Notes: generated by a model from the sequence alone, not told the origin. A DNA stretch of 64,000 nucleotides from an uncultured Verrucomicrobia subdivision 3 bacterium (GCA_937890005.1 CALBZA010000049.1:1-64000); one strand, 5' to 3'. Positions 18,973 to 28,296 are shown, numbered from the stretch's first letter. Numbers and translations are program-made.

Positions 18973-20187
18973 ATGAAGCCGATTTCCATCATGATCATCG
19001 CCGGCGAAGCCAGTGGCGACACGCTGGCTGCCGAACTGGTGACGGAACTTCGGAAGGAATTGCTGGCGCGAACCATTCTATACACAACGGACACACAACC
19101 GATTCAGACCGGACTGGAACCACGCTTCTTCGGAGCGGGTGGTCCCCGCATGAAAGCCGCCGGTGTCGAACTGGCCTTTGACCTGACCCAGCATTCGGTG
19201 ATCGGCATCTCGGATGTTCTGAAGAACTACCTGAATTTCCGCCGGTTGTTTCATCAACTTCTGGATCTAGCACGCGAACGGCAGCCGGACCTCATCATCG
19301 GAGTCGATTACGGCGGATTCAATCTGCGGTTCGGTCGCGCCATTCGGAAGCTCACGCGCAACGCTCCGTTCAACAACTGGCGCCCGAAGCTCGTGCAGTT
19401 CGTTTCGCCCCAGGTCTGGGCTTCACGCGCAGGCCGGGCGTATCAATTGGAACAGGATTACGATCTTCTGCTCAGCATCTTTCCATTCGAGAAGGACTGG
19501 TATGCGAAACGCGTTCCAAAACTGCGCGTCGAATTCGTCGGGCATCCGATGGTGGATCGCTACGGCGTCGGCCGAGATGTCGGCAAAGTCGCGTCCCACC
19601 CCGTTTCGCCCAAACTTCTGCTTCTTCCTGGCAGCCGACCAGGCGAGTTGAATCGTCATTTGCCGGTCATGCTCGACGCATTGACTCGCATCCGAACGGC
19701 ACAACCTTCCGTTCCGGCAACAATGGTTCTGCCCAGTGAACGTTTGCTCACGCTCGCAAAGGAATTGGGATCGCCTGAGGATCTTCCGATCCAAATCGGC
19801 GACCTTTCATCAGCATTGAAGACAGCCACCGTCGCGATTGCCTCGACCGGGACCGTGACCATGGAATGCGCTCTGTTCGGTGTTCCCACCGTGACGTTGT
19901 ATCGAACGTCGTGGAGCACGTATCAGATCGGAAAACGCATCGTCACAGTGAAGTCGCTCACGATGCCGAACCTGCTGGCGGATGAGGAAATCTTCCCTGA
20001 ATTCATTCAGGAGGCGGCGACTCCCGAAAATCTTTCCCGCGCCGCGGTGGATTTGCTCACCGACGAAATTCGTCGCACAGCGATCCGCCGTCGTTTGAGT
20101 GAGATCGTTTCGACTTTGGGTGGCCCGGGTGCAACTGTTCGAGCGGCAAAGGCCGTTGCGGGACTGATGCAATCGGGGGGGAAATAA
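18973..20187 (+). CDS. lpxB: Lipid-A-disaccharide synthase
   Basis: LpxB (404 residues, GT19) joins UDP-2,3-diacylglucosamine and lipid X to form the tetra-acyl disaccharide of lipid A on the inner membrane. Landmarks are IAGEASGDTLAAELV at the N-terminus, FFGAGGPRMKAAG, GVDYGGFNLRFGR, SPQVWASRAGR, FVGHPMVD, LLPGSRPGE and ASTGTVTMECALFGVPTV. It follows the Gfo/Idh gene by 20 bases and probably shares its transcript. Its presence shows an outer membrane with lipid A. A 12-bp hairpin 52 bases after the stop would end the transcript. Confidence 0.97.
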   Translation: MKPISIMIIAGEASGDTLAAELVTELRKELLARTILYTTDTQPIQTGLEPRFFGAGGPRMKAAGVELAFDLTQHSVIGISDVLKNYLNFRRLFHQLLDLARERQPDLIIGVDYGGFNLRFGRAIRKLTRNAPFNNWRPKLVQFVSPQVWASRAGRAYQLEQDYDLLLSIFPFEKDWYAKRVPKLRVEFVGHPMVDRYGVGRDVGKVASHPVSPKLLLLPGSRPGELNRHLPVMLDALTRIRTAQPSVPATMVLPSERLLTLAKELGSPEDLPIQIGDLSSALKTATVAIASTGTVTMECALFGVPTVTLYRTSWSTYQIGKRIVTVKSLTMPNLLADEEIFPEFIQEAATPENLSRAAVDLLTDEIRRTAIRRRLSEIVSTLGGPGATVRAAKAVAGLMQSGGK

Positions 20188-20238
20188 GTTCACCGCAAAC
20201 GTCGCTCACAGTCTTCAGCTTCTCCTATTCCGAAAACA

Positions 20239-20272
20239 AAACAGCGCGCTCCGTTGCCGAAGCGCGCTGTTT
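20239..20272. terminator. Bidirectional terminator hairpin between lpxB and sodA
   Basis: A perfect 12-bp stem (AAACAGCGCGCT at 20239-20250 and its complement at 20261-20272) with a 10-base loop lies between the convergent lpxB and superoxide dismutase genes. The A-rich start and T-rich end of the stem fit use in both directions. Confidence 0.75.
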
Positions 20273-20289
20273 GAAACCGATTCAGCTGC

Positions 20290-20919
<630 letters not shown>

Positions 20920-21264
20920 AATTTTCAGTCGTTAATTGATAAACAGTTCGGTAACTGCCTTGATTTTTTCGGGTACGGCGAAACCGTAGCCAACATAGCA
21001 TAACCGCACAAGAGTCAAGTCCGCCGGACAGCATCAAATGGCCCCACTAAACGCACACACCGGAATTGATGAGGCACGGCGAAGCGGGATGCTCGCGTCT
21101 CCCTCTCCCCACGCTTCGCTGCGGGGAGAGGGAACATTTTATGGCGAGGGTGTCCATTCGCGCCCAGCACTTATGAACTGATTGCAACAATCATTGCGTC
21201 AACTCACGTCTCATCGCCGCAACTCACGCCCCGAATACAAAGCCCTTCTCAATCGCGTCCTATA
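20920..21264. repeat. Intergenic region with CCCTCTCCCC palindrome and shared tail
   Basis: A 10-base inverted repeat (CCCTCTCCCC at 21101-21110 and complement at 21123-21132) is followed by GAACATTTTATGGCGAGGG. The same GAGGGAACATTT(C/T)ATGGCG string recurs near 47231-47258, and in reverse AAATGTTCCCTCTCCCC at 51689-51704. No gene is supported in this stretch. Confidence 0.7.
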
Positions 21265-22398
21265 TCAGCGCCACAAACTGACCGTGTTCGTGCTCCCGTC
21301 TTTCACATTCACGAACATCAGAATCGGTTCAGGTACTTTGTTCGGCACAGACGGCCGTTCGCCAATCAACGCAATCACATCATCACCGGGCAGAACCTGA
21401 TGCAGACGTCCGATTCCGGTGCTGGCGTTCCAAATGGATCTGCCGTCCGGAGAAAGCCGCGTCAATGTAAACGGCGCAAAGAGTTCCGTTCCGATGCGGT
21501 GCAGGAGAAAGCTGCTGTCGGGATCAATCACGCGAAATAGTTTTCCGCCGGGTTTGTCGCGCAGAAACGTGGCAGCGCGATATTCCGCTGGGTCCATACG
21601 TTCACAGCTTTCGATGCGTGGCCGCGTTTCTTCAGTGTTTACCTTGCCACGATAGAGCTGCCGTTTGTGGTCCTTCTCACCGGCTGCAAAGTCGCGAGGC
21701 AGCGAGAATCCGGGTTTCAAATCACCTTTGGCATCATCGGGTGTCGCCACAGCGATCCAGTCATTCGACGAAATCAACCCGCCGGAACACAGGCTCGTTT
21801 CGATGCGTCCGCTCGATCGTTCCTCCAGCCATGAACCACGCGCCGGAGGCGGACACGCAGTCGCCTTCAATGTTTCGGCCGAGAACGCATAGGCCTGATT
21901 CCAGTCCCGCGACACTGCAATGAAACGGTCGGTAAAGGCAGGCTTTGCAGACGCCATGAACAAGGCCAGTTCCGGATTCTCCTTTCGCAGATCAGCGTCC
22001 CGCGCGATGCGTCCGGTTTTCAGATTCACCGCGAAGATGTCGAGTGCCTGAATCCAGACTACATCACTGTCGGCGCCGAGGATTTTCGTCATCGGCGTCA
22101 ACGCATTCGCCTGTTGCTGCCGGATCAGCGTGAATGTTTGCTGCCGGGCCGGATCGGCAATCGAAACCGCCAGCAAATCCATTCGATAACGGTCCTTCCC
22201 GGGAGCTCGATGCAGCGTGGGAAGATATCGTTCCGTGGTCGAAATGAGCTGAAGAATGTGCGTGGGGGTTCGGACGGCGGCTCCGAGCGGCACACCGGTG
22301 GATTTGATGGAAACGAAACGCCACGCGGCGAGTCCCGCGCCGAGCATTATGAGAATGACGACGACCAGTCCGATAGCGAGAGGAGATCTGTAGTACAT
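21265..22398 (-). CDS. Membrane-anchored protein of unknown function (operon gene 5)
   Basis: The protein has 377 residues with one N-terminal membrane segment (LAIGLVVVILIMLGAGLAAW) and a large soluble part that is probably periplasmic. The rest shows repeated short beta-type stretches ending in patterns such as DVVWIQALDIFAVNLKTG and SPDGRSIWNASTGIGRLHQV, suggestive of a beta-propeller-like fold, but no family was recognised with confidence. It is the last of five close genes on the minus strand; its ATG lies 6 bases after the stop of the previous gene. Two cysteines near the centre (TACPPP, TSLCSGG) might form a disulfide if it is exported. Confidence 0.8.
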   Translation of the reverse strand: MYYRSPLAIGLVVVILIMLGAGLAAWRFVSIKSTGVPLGAAVRTPTHILQLISTTERYLPTLHRAPGKDRYRMDLLAVSIADPARQQTFTLIRQQQANALTPMTKILGADSDVVWIQALDIFAVNLKTGRIARDADLRKENPELALFMASAKPAFTDRFIAVSRDWNQAYAFSAETLKATACPPPARGSWLEERSSGRIETSLCSGGLISSNDWIAVATPDDAKGDLKPGFSLPRDFAAGEKDHKRQLYRGKVNTEETRPRIESCERMDPAEYRAATFLRDKPGGKLFRVIDPDSSFLLHRIGTELFAPFTLTRLSPDGRSIWNASTGIGRLHQVLPGDDVIALIGERPSVPNKVPEPILMFVNVKDGSTNTVSLWR

Positions 22399-22404
22399 GA
22401 TGTT

Positions 22405-23607
22405 TTATTTTGAGCGCAGACGACGGAGGATCAGTTTCCAAACCTCCAAATCGGTGCGTTGTTCCTTGCACGAGGCTCGCAACACGTCCCAGTGGCAGAA
22501 CTGTCGCAACATGGCGAGGAACTCCGTTTCGTTGGAGAACACTTTCTGGTCTGGATAATCACCGTAGTCGGAGCGGATGAAATTGCCGTTCTGCCAGAAA
22601 ATGTTTGTGCCGCCTTCCTTGTGAGACGTGCCGTAGGTTGCGCCGCGCTTCATCTCAGCCACAATCGTCTGTTGAATCACAGCAACGGAATCCAATTTCC
22701 CCTGCGCATCCATCGCCGCCTCCGCCAGCTTGCGATAGCGTTCCTTCGAACCGGCATCTTCCTTCGGTGGATTGGTGGCGGTCAGGTTGCGTGTCCAGAG
22801 ACTGAACCAGCTGTCCGACGTCTTGCGGAAATAATCGTGCCTGTTTTCCGGCAGATCCGCCCAGGACGCCTCGACGACGAGCGTGTAGCAATTCCTGAAG
22901 AACAAAGCCGCTTCAAACCGCAGTTCAAACCGATATCGAGCGCCATTGACGTTCGCATTGGCAATCATGCAGAGCTTGTCACCTTCCATCTTCGCGGAGA
23001 ACAACGTCATCAATTCCGACTCCAGCGCGAACTGAACTTCATGAGGCGGTCGCCGGTCTTCGAAATGCAATACGCGCTGAAAGTCGGTGGCGCTTTCAGT
23101 TGAATTCAAACAGCGACGAGGTTTGGAAATTTCTTCATCGATTGATCCTCGCCGGCATTGTTGCTCTGCCTGCCCTTCGAGTTTTGTCAAAGACGAGCAC
23201 GGTTTCGAATCGTCCAGTACGAACCCCACACTGGCGCCGGCGGTCCGTTGCGCAAGTTGTGTCAGAGAATCCGGCTTCGGCTCATGCGCTTTGCGGATGG
23301 CGTCCATGTCCGGCTCAGGTGGAGGCGGATTCGGCGGTTCAATGATGAAATAAAACCGCTTTGCATCCGTAAATTCGCCGGAATAGATCGAGCTGTTGCG
23401 TTCGTAGAAAATCAATCCATCGACCGAGGCGCGTGGCCGGGTGGTGACCTTGTTCGCGAGTTTAAAATAGGCGCCGGCCGGTGGAGCCGGAAAACTGTGG
23501 CCAATTTCCACGATAGAATTGCCCGCAGCCACTTCGGCTTCGACCAGGGCACGCAATGCGGGAGGGCACTGCGCGAGTGCCTTCTGTTGCATGGTCGAGA
23601 GATTCAT
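22405..23607 (-). CDS. Unknown soluble protein (operon gene 4)
   Basis: The product has 400 residues, no signal peptide and no membrane segment. An N-terminal part (MQQKALAQCPPALRALVEAEVAAGNSI written in two pieces: MQQKALAQCPPALRALV then EAEVAAGNSI) is followed by a proline-rich linker EPPNPPPPEPDMDA near residue 95. A C-terminal region contains IFWQNGNFIRSDYG. I do not recognise the family. The ATG at 23607 lies two bases after the stop of the upstream membrane protein gene, and the next gene follows by 6 bases, so it is surely co-transcribed. An upstream in-frame extension exists but overlaps the previous gene and lacks support. Confidence 0.78.
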   Translation of the reverse strand: MNLSTMQQKALAQCPPALRALVEAEVAAGNSIVEIGHSFPAPPAGAYFKLANKVTTRPRASVDGLIFYERNSSIYSGEFTDAKRFYFIIEPPNPPPPEPDMDAIRKAHEPKPDSLTQLAQRTAGASVGFVLDDSKPCSSLTKLEGQAEQQCRRGSIDEEISKPRRCLNSTESATDFQRVLHFEDRRPPHEVQFALESELMTLFSAKMEGDKLCMIANANVNGARYRFELRFEAALFFRNCYTLVVEASWADLPENRHDYFRKTSDSWFSLWTRNLTATNPPKEDAGSKERYRKLAEAAMDAQGKLDSVAVIQQTIVAEMKRGATYGTSHKEGGTNIFWQNGNFIRSDYGDYPDQKVFSNETEFLAMLRQFCHWDVLRASCKEQRTDLEVWKLILRRLRSK

Positions 23608-23609
23608 TG

Positions 23610-24926
23610 TCAGAGCGGTTTGGGATCGGTCGGCAGCGGCGCAATGCCCGCCCATTGGTGCAGGTAAAAGCTGGCGACGCGGCAAATATCACTTCGCATG
23701 CAGTGGCTTTCCGGACGGACGCGTGACAGCTCCAAAATGGTCTTCAGCTCCGGAGTCAAATCCGCACCACACTTTTGTCGCAACGTTTTGGCTGCGGGAA
23801 TCCAGCCGTAAAAACGCGTGGCAGGATCGACTGCCGCTTCGAAACTCGGATCCTCCTCCTTCGGCGTGTTGTTGAATTTTGTGATGCGTCGCGCGATCTC
23901 GCGTCCAGCTGCCTGCACTGCCGGAATGAGTTCCCTGGACGGTTCGGAAAGCTGGCTGATGCAGAGCAATGCAGCATGAGCCTTTTTCGGATCATCACCA
24001 GTTACGAGACGACCGAGTTCGTTGACCATATCGGGCCGCTGCGCAATCAGCTGCAGGGCGCGTTTCGTTTGGGGCTGGTCGTAAGCGATGTAGGGAAACC
24101 AGGCTTCAATCGGCGAACCGGCTGGAATGGCAGCGAACTCGGCATCCTTTGCCGCCATCTCCTCAGCCTGCCATTCCTCCGCGCTTTTGGGCGGCGGCGG
24201 CAAGGGCACTTTCTGCACGCGATAGCGATAGGACATTTTATCCGAAGGCCAGGGCGAGCCGTCTGCCTGCTGTCGCGGCAACCAGTCGCTCCAATTCTCA
24301 AAACTTTTTCCCGGCCGCGACGGCAGCGGGACAAGGAAACCGCCAACATCATGGCCATCGCGTTGCAGACCGATCGTGCGACGACCGCGTTCAGTGAACA
24401 GTGCCACTTCAGCGGGAACGATCCATCGTCCAGCCTCGAAGCGCGCCAGTTCTGTCTTGACCGAGCCGTCGAGGTGAGCGCGTCGAGTATGTCCGGCCAC
24501 CGAACCGAGCTGAAAATTCCATTCTCCTTCTGCGGTTGGGGGACGGCCCGCGTTGGACGGCTCTGGGAAACGAAATTCCACCTCCAACGTGAGATAACGG
24601 CCATCGATCCGCGGCGGAACATCAGCCAGCATCCGGCACAACGCTGCAGAAACCCAGGCAATCACCAGAACAACGCCGAGCGCCGCGCCAAGTTCTTTGC
24701 CGAATCCCGATCCAAAGTTCCCCGCAATGATCCGGGCCGTGATCAATCCGATGACAATCCCGACGATGCCTCCCGCCAGTGAATTGAAAATGACAAAGTA
24801 TCCGGACGCACCTTCCCGGCTGGAAATATGATACCAGCTGACACACGCGTTTGAGATCAATCCGGTTAGAAACAGTGCAACCAGTCCGGCTAACACAGCC
24901 GCGATAATGGAGATGAACCAGCTCAT
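23610..24926 (-). CDS. Unknown membrane protein with long cytoplasmic or periplasmic tail (operon gene 3)
   Basis: This protein of 438 residues has three N-terminal membrane segments (about residues 3-25, 46-68 and 77-97). SREGASGYFVIFNSLAGG lies between the first two. The remaining 340 residues are soluble, beginning with a beta-rich domain (YLTLEVEFRFPEP) and ending with a helical part. Within it, LLCISQLSEPSRELIPAVQA and TLRQKCGADLTPELKTIL look like HEAT-type or TPR-type helices, though no clean repeat register was found. The family is not recognised. Its stop is two bases before the next gene, and the short 90-residue membrane protein precedes it by 71 bases. Confidence 0.8.
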   Translation of the reverse strand: MSWFISIIAAVLAGLVALFLTGLISNACVSWYHISSREGASGYFVIFNSLAGGIVGIVIGLITARIIAGNFGSGFGKELGAALGVVLVIAWVSAALCRMLADVPPRIDGRYLTLEVEFRFPEPSNAGRPPTAEGEWNFQLGSVAGHTRRAHLDGSVKTELARFEAGRWIVPAEVALFTERGRRTIGLQRDGHDVGGFLVPLPSRPGKSFENWSDWLPRQQADGSPWPSDKMSYRYRVQKVPLPPPPKSAEEWQAEEMAAKDAEFAAIPAGSPIEAWFPYIAYDQPQTKRALQLIAQRPDMVNELGRLVTGDDPKKAHAALLCISQLSEPSRELIPAVQAAGREIARRITKFNNTPKEEDPSFEAAVDPATRFYGWIPAAKTLRQKCGADLTPELKTILELSRVRPESHCMRSDICRVASFYLHQWAGIAPLPTDPKPL

Positions 24927-24997
24927 GTTCTTTCGTTTGATGGGTTACAACTGACTTCCTGATGAACCGCGCCTCGGATAGTTGCGTTCGGAGAAAT

Positions 24998-25270
24998 TCA
25001 TTTGAGCAACGCCACAGTGAGGATCAACCCCATGATGACCGCTGGAGAAACACTCACACCCGTCGCCAGACCGGGCTGATCCAGTCGCAGCAGATAAATG
25101 CCCACGGAGATACCGAGCAGGCCGAGCAGCGTGAGTCCGAGCATCCAGAGTTTGAGCGCGCGAATCTCCGGCGGCTTGGCGTTCGCGCCCATTCCCATGC
25201 AGAACACCAGAGCCATGAGCGTGGCCAGAAAGGTGAAAACCATGGCAAGGATCGGAAGGATGAATTTCAT
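24998..25270 (-). CDS. Small membrane protein of unknown function (operon gene 2)
   Basis: This 90-residue protein is almost wholly hydrophobic and has three predicted membrane segments (about residues 3-27, 42-61 and 70-88). No recognised motif. It lies 20 bases after the 226-residue gene and 71 bases before the larger membrane protein, all on the minus strand, so it may be a subunit of the same membrane assembly. A longer overlapping reading frame in another phase was judged a shadow. Confidence 0.75.
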   Translation of the reverse strand: MKFILPILAMVFTFLATLMALVFCMGMGANAKPPEIRALKLWMLGLTLLGLLGISVGIYLLRLDQPGLATGVSVSPAVIMGLILTVALLK

Positions 25271-25290
25271 GGCAGAAAGTAATAAATGGT

Positions 25291-25971
25291 TCAGGACAGA
25301 TTCTCAGTCGGGTCGTATCCAAATTCGCGCACAAGCGCCTCATGAAACTGATCGCGTTCGTATGAAAGCGCCGCGCCTTCGCCACCGCTCGTCGCCCAAC
25401 TGGCGTAAGTTCCCATCCAGTCCACCGCCAGCTTGAAGGCGGCAATCGCGCGCGGTTCGTCCCCGGCGCGTTGAAAGGCACGCATCCGTCGCGCATACAT
25501 TTCGGCAATCGACGCCGCCACGCCGATGTGCTGGATGGATGCCTGCATTTCCTTTTCGAGCGCCTCGAGCCGGTCGGGGCCTTCCGTGCTTTGCGCGATA
25601 CGAGACCACGCGGACATGTTTGCCTTGGCAGGCGCGGGAGTTTTCTCGGGCGGCGGAATGATCATCTTCCGCAATGAACGATCGTGGAACGCGGGAATGA
25701 CTCGCGGCGGGGTGACGTCATCACCCATTTCGAAATACTCCCGCATGTGACCGTTGCGCGGACCGGATGTCGCTTTGAGCGGAAACACAAGATCGACCTT
25801 CTCCCCGCTCCGCTCGATGACGATGTGGATTTCCATTCGCGGCAGATCCAGCTCAAGCGCGCGCACGATCCCGCTGTCGCCAGAACGGAGTGTTTTTCCG
25901 TTCGCGTCGGTGAAGTTCCGAATCACGGTCACGCGATGGTCCACGCGGAGATGATCAATGGTCGTGGCCAT
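25291..25971 (-). CDS. Unknown cytoplasmic protein (operon gene 1)
   Basis: This 226-residue protein has no signal or membrane segment. The first 75 residues form a beta-rich module (VTVIRNFTDANG, then LRSGDSGIVRALELD and MEIHIVIERSGEKVDLVFPL) that looks like a small SH3/KOW-type barrel. A proline-rich linker (IIPPPEKTPAPAKA) leads to an alpha-helical C-terminus with AASIAEMYARRMRAFQRAG, which resembles a single TPR-like hairpin. The family is not recognised. It is the first gene of the five-gene minus-strand unit, so any promoter would lie in 25972-26241, which also holds a palindromic repeat. Confidence 0.78.
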   Translation of the reverse strand: MATTIDHLRVDHRVTVIRNFTDANGKTLRSGDSGIVRALELDLPRMEIHIVIERSGEKVDLVFPLKATSGPRNGHMREYFEMGDDVTPPRVIPAFHDRSLRKMIIPPPEKTPAPAKANMSAWSRIAQSTEGPDRLEALEKEMQASIQHIGVAASIAEMYARRMRAFQRAGDEPRAIAAFKLAVDWMGTYASWATSGGEGAALSYERDQFHEALVREFGYDPTENLS

Positions 25972-26143
25972 GGCATCCGGATCGGAGTGGAAGGTTTGGT
26001 TTCATGCTCGAGATCGTTCTAGCAGGTCCCGCGACACTCACAATACGCCCTCGGTCTTACGTATGAGGAATGATCGGGGAACAAATACGACCTTGGGCCA
26101 CCGTCCCGAATTGGTCACAAAGAACGATACATCCAAACTCTCG

Positions 26144-26177
26144 TTAACACCCCGCTTCAGCGCGGTGTTAATGAGAA
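26144..26177. repeat. REP-like palindrome, copy 1
   Basis: TTAACACCCCG (26144-26154) and CGCGGTGTTAA (26161-26171) form a near-perfect inverted repeat. The right arm plus tail, 19 bases from AGCGCGGTGTTAATGAGAA, is repeated exactly at 27839-27857 on the other side of the radical SAM gene. Confidence 0.75.
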
Positions 26178-26241
26178 CTTCGAACCCCCGTTTTACCGCT
26201 CACGAATTGCGACAGCTGCTCGCTTCCATTAGCTTCTGCCA

Positions 26242-27774
26242 ATGCCGGATATCGTGCTCACCACCTTGAATGCGAAGTACATTCACGCTTCGTTCGGGCT
26301 GCGCTATCTGCTCGCGAACCTGAGGGAATTGAAATCACGCGCCTGCATCGCGGAGTTCGACATCAACCAGCGGCCAATCGACATCGCGGAAGTGTTGCTG
26401 GCCCGCGAGCCCAGGATTCTCGGCTTTGGGGTTTACATCTGGAACGTGAATCAAACCCGCGAAGTGGTGGCGATTCTGAAACGCGTGCGGCCGCAGATCA
26501 TCGTTATTATGGGTGGACCTGAAGTGTCCTACGAACTCGACACTCAGCCGATCGTTCAGCTCGCGGATCATGTCATCACCGGCGAAGCGGACCTGAAGTT
26601 CGCTGAAGTTTGCGCCGCCTTGCTCAGCGGTTCCGGACAGTCACTGCCAAAGATCATTCCCGCGCCTCTGCCGGAGTTTTCCCAACTGGCCCTTCCCTAC
26701 GATCTCTACAACGACGACGACATCGCGCATCGCATCATCTATGTGGAAGCGTCGCGCGGCTGTCCGTTCACGTGCGAGTTTTGCCTGTCGTCACTGGACG
26801 TTCCCGTGCGGCAGGTTCCGCTGCCGGCCTTTCTCGATGCGATGCAACGTCTGCTGGATCGCGGCGTGAAACAGTTCAAGTTCGTGGACCGGACGTTCAA
26901 CCTGAACGTGAACACCAGTCGAGCCATCCTGGAATTCTTTCTGGAACGCCACAAACCGGGACAGTTTTATCACTTCGAAATGGTGCCGGACCGGCTTCCC
27001 GAAGCATTGAGGGACGTGATCGCAAAATTTCCCGCCGGATCTTTGCAATTCGAAGTCGGCATCCAGACGTTCAATCCGGAAGTCGGCGGGCTGATCAAAC
27101 GCCGGCAGAATTACGATCGGCTCGAAGAGAACTTCAGATTCCTTCGCCAGCAAACCGGTGTTCATATTCACGCGGATTTGATCGCTGGCCTGCCGGGGGA
27201 AAGTCTCGAAAGCTTTGCGAGCGGATTCGATCGTTTGATTGGACTTGGACCGCATGAAATTCAGGTTGGAATTCTCAAGCGCCTGCGCGGCACACCCATT
27301 GTGCGGCACGACGATGAATGGCAGATGAAGTATTCGCCTCACGCCACCTACGAAATTCTTCAGAACCGACTGATCGATTTCGCGACCATGCAACGTCTGC
27401 GCCGGTTTGCAAAATACTGGGATCTGATCGGCAACAGTGGGAACTTTGTCGAAACGGTCAAACTGCTCTGGAACCAAGGCGCGTCACCATTCCAGCAATT
27501 CCTTCAGTTGAGCGACTGGCTGTATCAGCGCACCCGCCGGACGGACAGCATCGCGCTGGTTCGTTTGATGGAGCTCCTGTTCGAATTTCTGACCGTGGAA
27601 CTCAAACAGGAACCGAAGCGTGCGGCACAGGCGCTCTGGCGCGATTATCAGCGCGGCGGACGTTTCGACAAACCGGGCTTCATGAAGGAATGGCTCGCGG
27701 ACGAAGAACCACTCGCTCGCAAACCGACGAGTGCATTACCCAAACGGCAGGCGCGGCATCTCGTTTCGGAGTAG
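26242..27774 (+). CDS. B12-binding domain radical SAM protein (DUF4080 type)
   Basis: The 510-residue protein has an N-terminal cobalamin-binding-type domain (residues 1-125, with FGVYIWNVNQTREVV and MGGPEVSYE). A radical SAM domain follows, whose cluster motif CxxxCxxC is Cys174, Cys178 and Cys181 (SRGCPFTCEFCLSS). The C-terminal 140 residues resemble the DUF4080 domain seen in this group. Members are usually methyltransferases or enzymes of unknown substrate. The DxHxxG corrin-binding motif is not evident, so B12 may be missing. The gene stands alone and is flanked by two copies of a palindromic repeat. Confidence 0.88.
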   Translation: MPDIVLTTLNAKYIHASFGLRYLLANLRELKSRACIAEFDINQRPIDIAEVLLAREPRILGFGVYIWNVNQTREVVAILKRVRPQIIVIMGGPEVSYELDTQPIVQLADHVITGEADLKFAEVCAALLSGSGQSLPKIIPAPLPEFSQLALPYDLYNDDDIAHRIIYVEASRGCPFTCEFCLSSLDVPVRQVPLPAFLDAMQRLLDRGVKQFKFVDRTFNLNVNTSRAILEFFLERHKPGQFYHFEMVPDRLPEALRDVIAKFPAGSLQFEVGIQTFNPEVGGLIKRRQNYDRLEENFRFLRQQTGVHIHADLIAGLPGESLESFASGFDRLIGLGPHEIQVGILKRLRGTPIVRHDDEWQMKYSPHATYEILQNRLIDFATMQRLRRFAKYWDLIGNSGNFVETVKLLWNQGASPFQQFLQLSDWLYQRTRRTDSIALVRLMELLFEFLTVELKQEPKRAAQALWRDYQRGGRFDKPGFMKEWLADEEPLARKPTSALPKRQARHLVSE

Positions 27775-27827
27775 CTGGACTCGTGGACAAAGCCGTTGGA
27801 AACGGCTCGATCAATTCAGTCCCACGG

Positions 27828-27857
27828 CACCGCGCTAAAGCGCGGTGTTAATGAGAA
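27828..27857. repeat. REP-like palindrome, copy 2
   Basis: CACCGCGCT (27829-27837) pairs with AGCGCGGTG (27839-27847), and the tail TTAATGAGAA follows. The 19 bases at 27839-27857 equal those at 26159-26177. Confidence 0.75.
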
Positions 27858-27945
27858 TTCCGTTTCACCCGAATTGATCCGGTTTCCAAGTGCGCCTGAT
27901 CAAACAGCACTTGAACCGCACGTTCCGATTCGCCAGATTTGCACC

Positions 27946-28110
27946 ATGAAATTTCTCGCGTCGATTTTCGTGTATGCCTTCATGGCCTTCATTCTGGGCT
28001 GGGGCATTCTGCAGGCTGTTCACGGGAGCTACTGGCTTCTAACGATCGGCTTCCTCGGCTACATGGCGCTGCTCATCAAGCTCGGCTGCCTGCCGCCCAA
28101 GACGCACTGA
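27946..28110 (+). CDS. Small membrane protein, 54 residues
   Basis: A short protein with two hydrophobic segments (FLASIFVYAFMAFILGWGIL and LLTIGFLGYMALLIKLG) and a short polar tail. No family recognised. The ATG at 27946 is used because the longer upstream frame is Pro/Arg-rich and overlaps a repeat. It converges with the YqjD-like gene, six bases away. Confidence 0.6.
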   Translation: MKFLASIFVYAFMAFILGWGILQAVHGSYWLLTIGFLGYMALLIKLGCLPPKTH

Positions 28111-28116
28111 CCGCTT

Positions 28117-28296
28117 TCAGTGGCGGCCGCGTCCCAGCAGAAATCCCAACACGCAGCCGAACACCGCCGCCATCGCAATGCTCGACCATGTGTTTTCATG
28201 AACGTATTCGTCGGTTGCCTTGCTGACATGGCGGGCTGTTTCGCCAGCCTTCTTCTGCAAGTCCTGAATTCGGTTGGTCATTTCTCGAGTTTTCAT
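28117..28296 (-). CDS. ElaB/YqjD/DUF883-like membrane-anchored protein
   Basis: This 59-residue protein has an amphipathic N-terminal helix (RIQDLQKKAGETARHV), then DEYVHENTW and a C-terminal anchor AAVFGCVLGFLLGRGRH. The order and the Gly-rich anchor ending in LLGR resemble the ElaB/YqjD/YgaM family, inner-membrane tail-anchored proteins reported to bind ribosomes in stationary phase in E. coli. The protein is shorter than those (about 100 residues). The ATG at 28296 is preferred over a more upstream start of unlikely sequence. Confidence 0.75.
   Translation of the reverse strand: MKTREMTNRIQDLQKKAGETARHVSKATDEYVHENTWSSIAMAAVFGCVLGFLLGRGRH

Noticed and set aside
24945..25508. 187-codon minus-strand frame overlapping operon genes 1 and 2
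   Set aside because: It overlaps the 90-residue membrane protein in another phase and is Arg/His/Pro-rich, unlike the clear hydrophobic product of the alternative.
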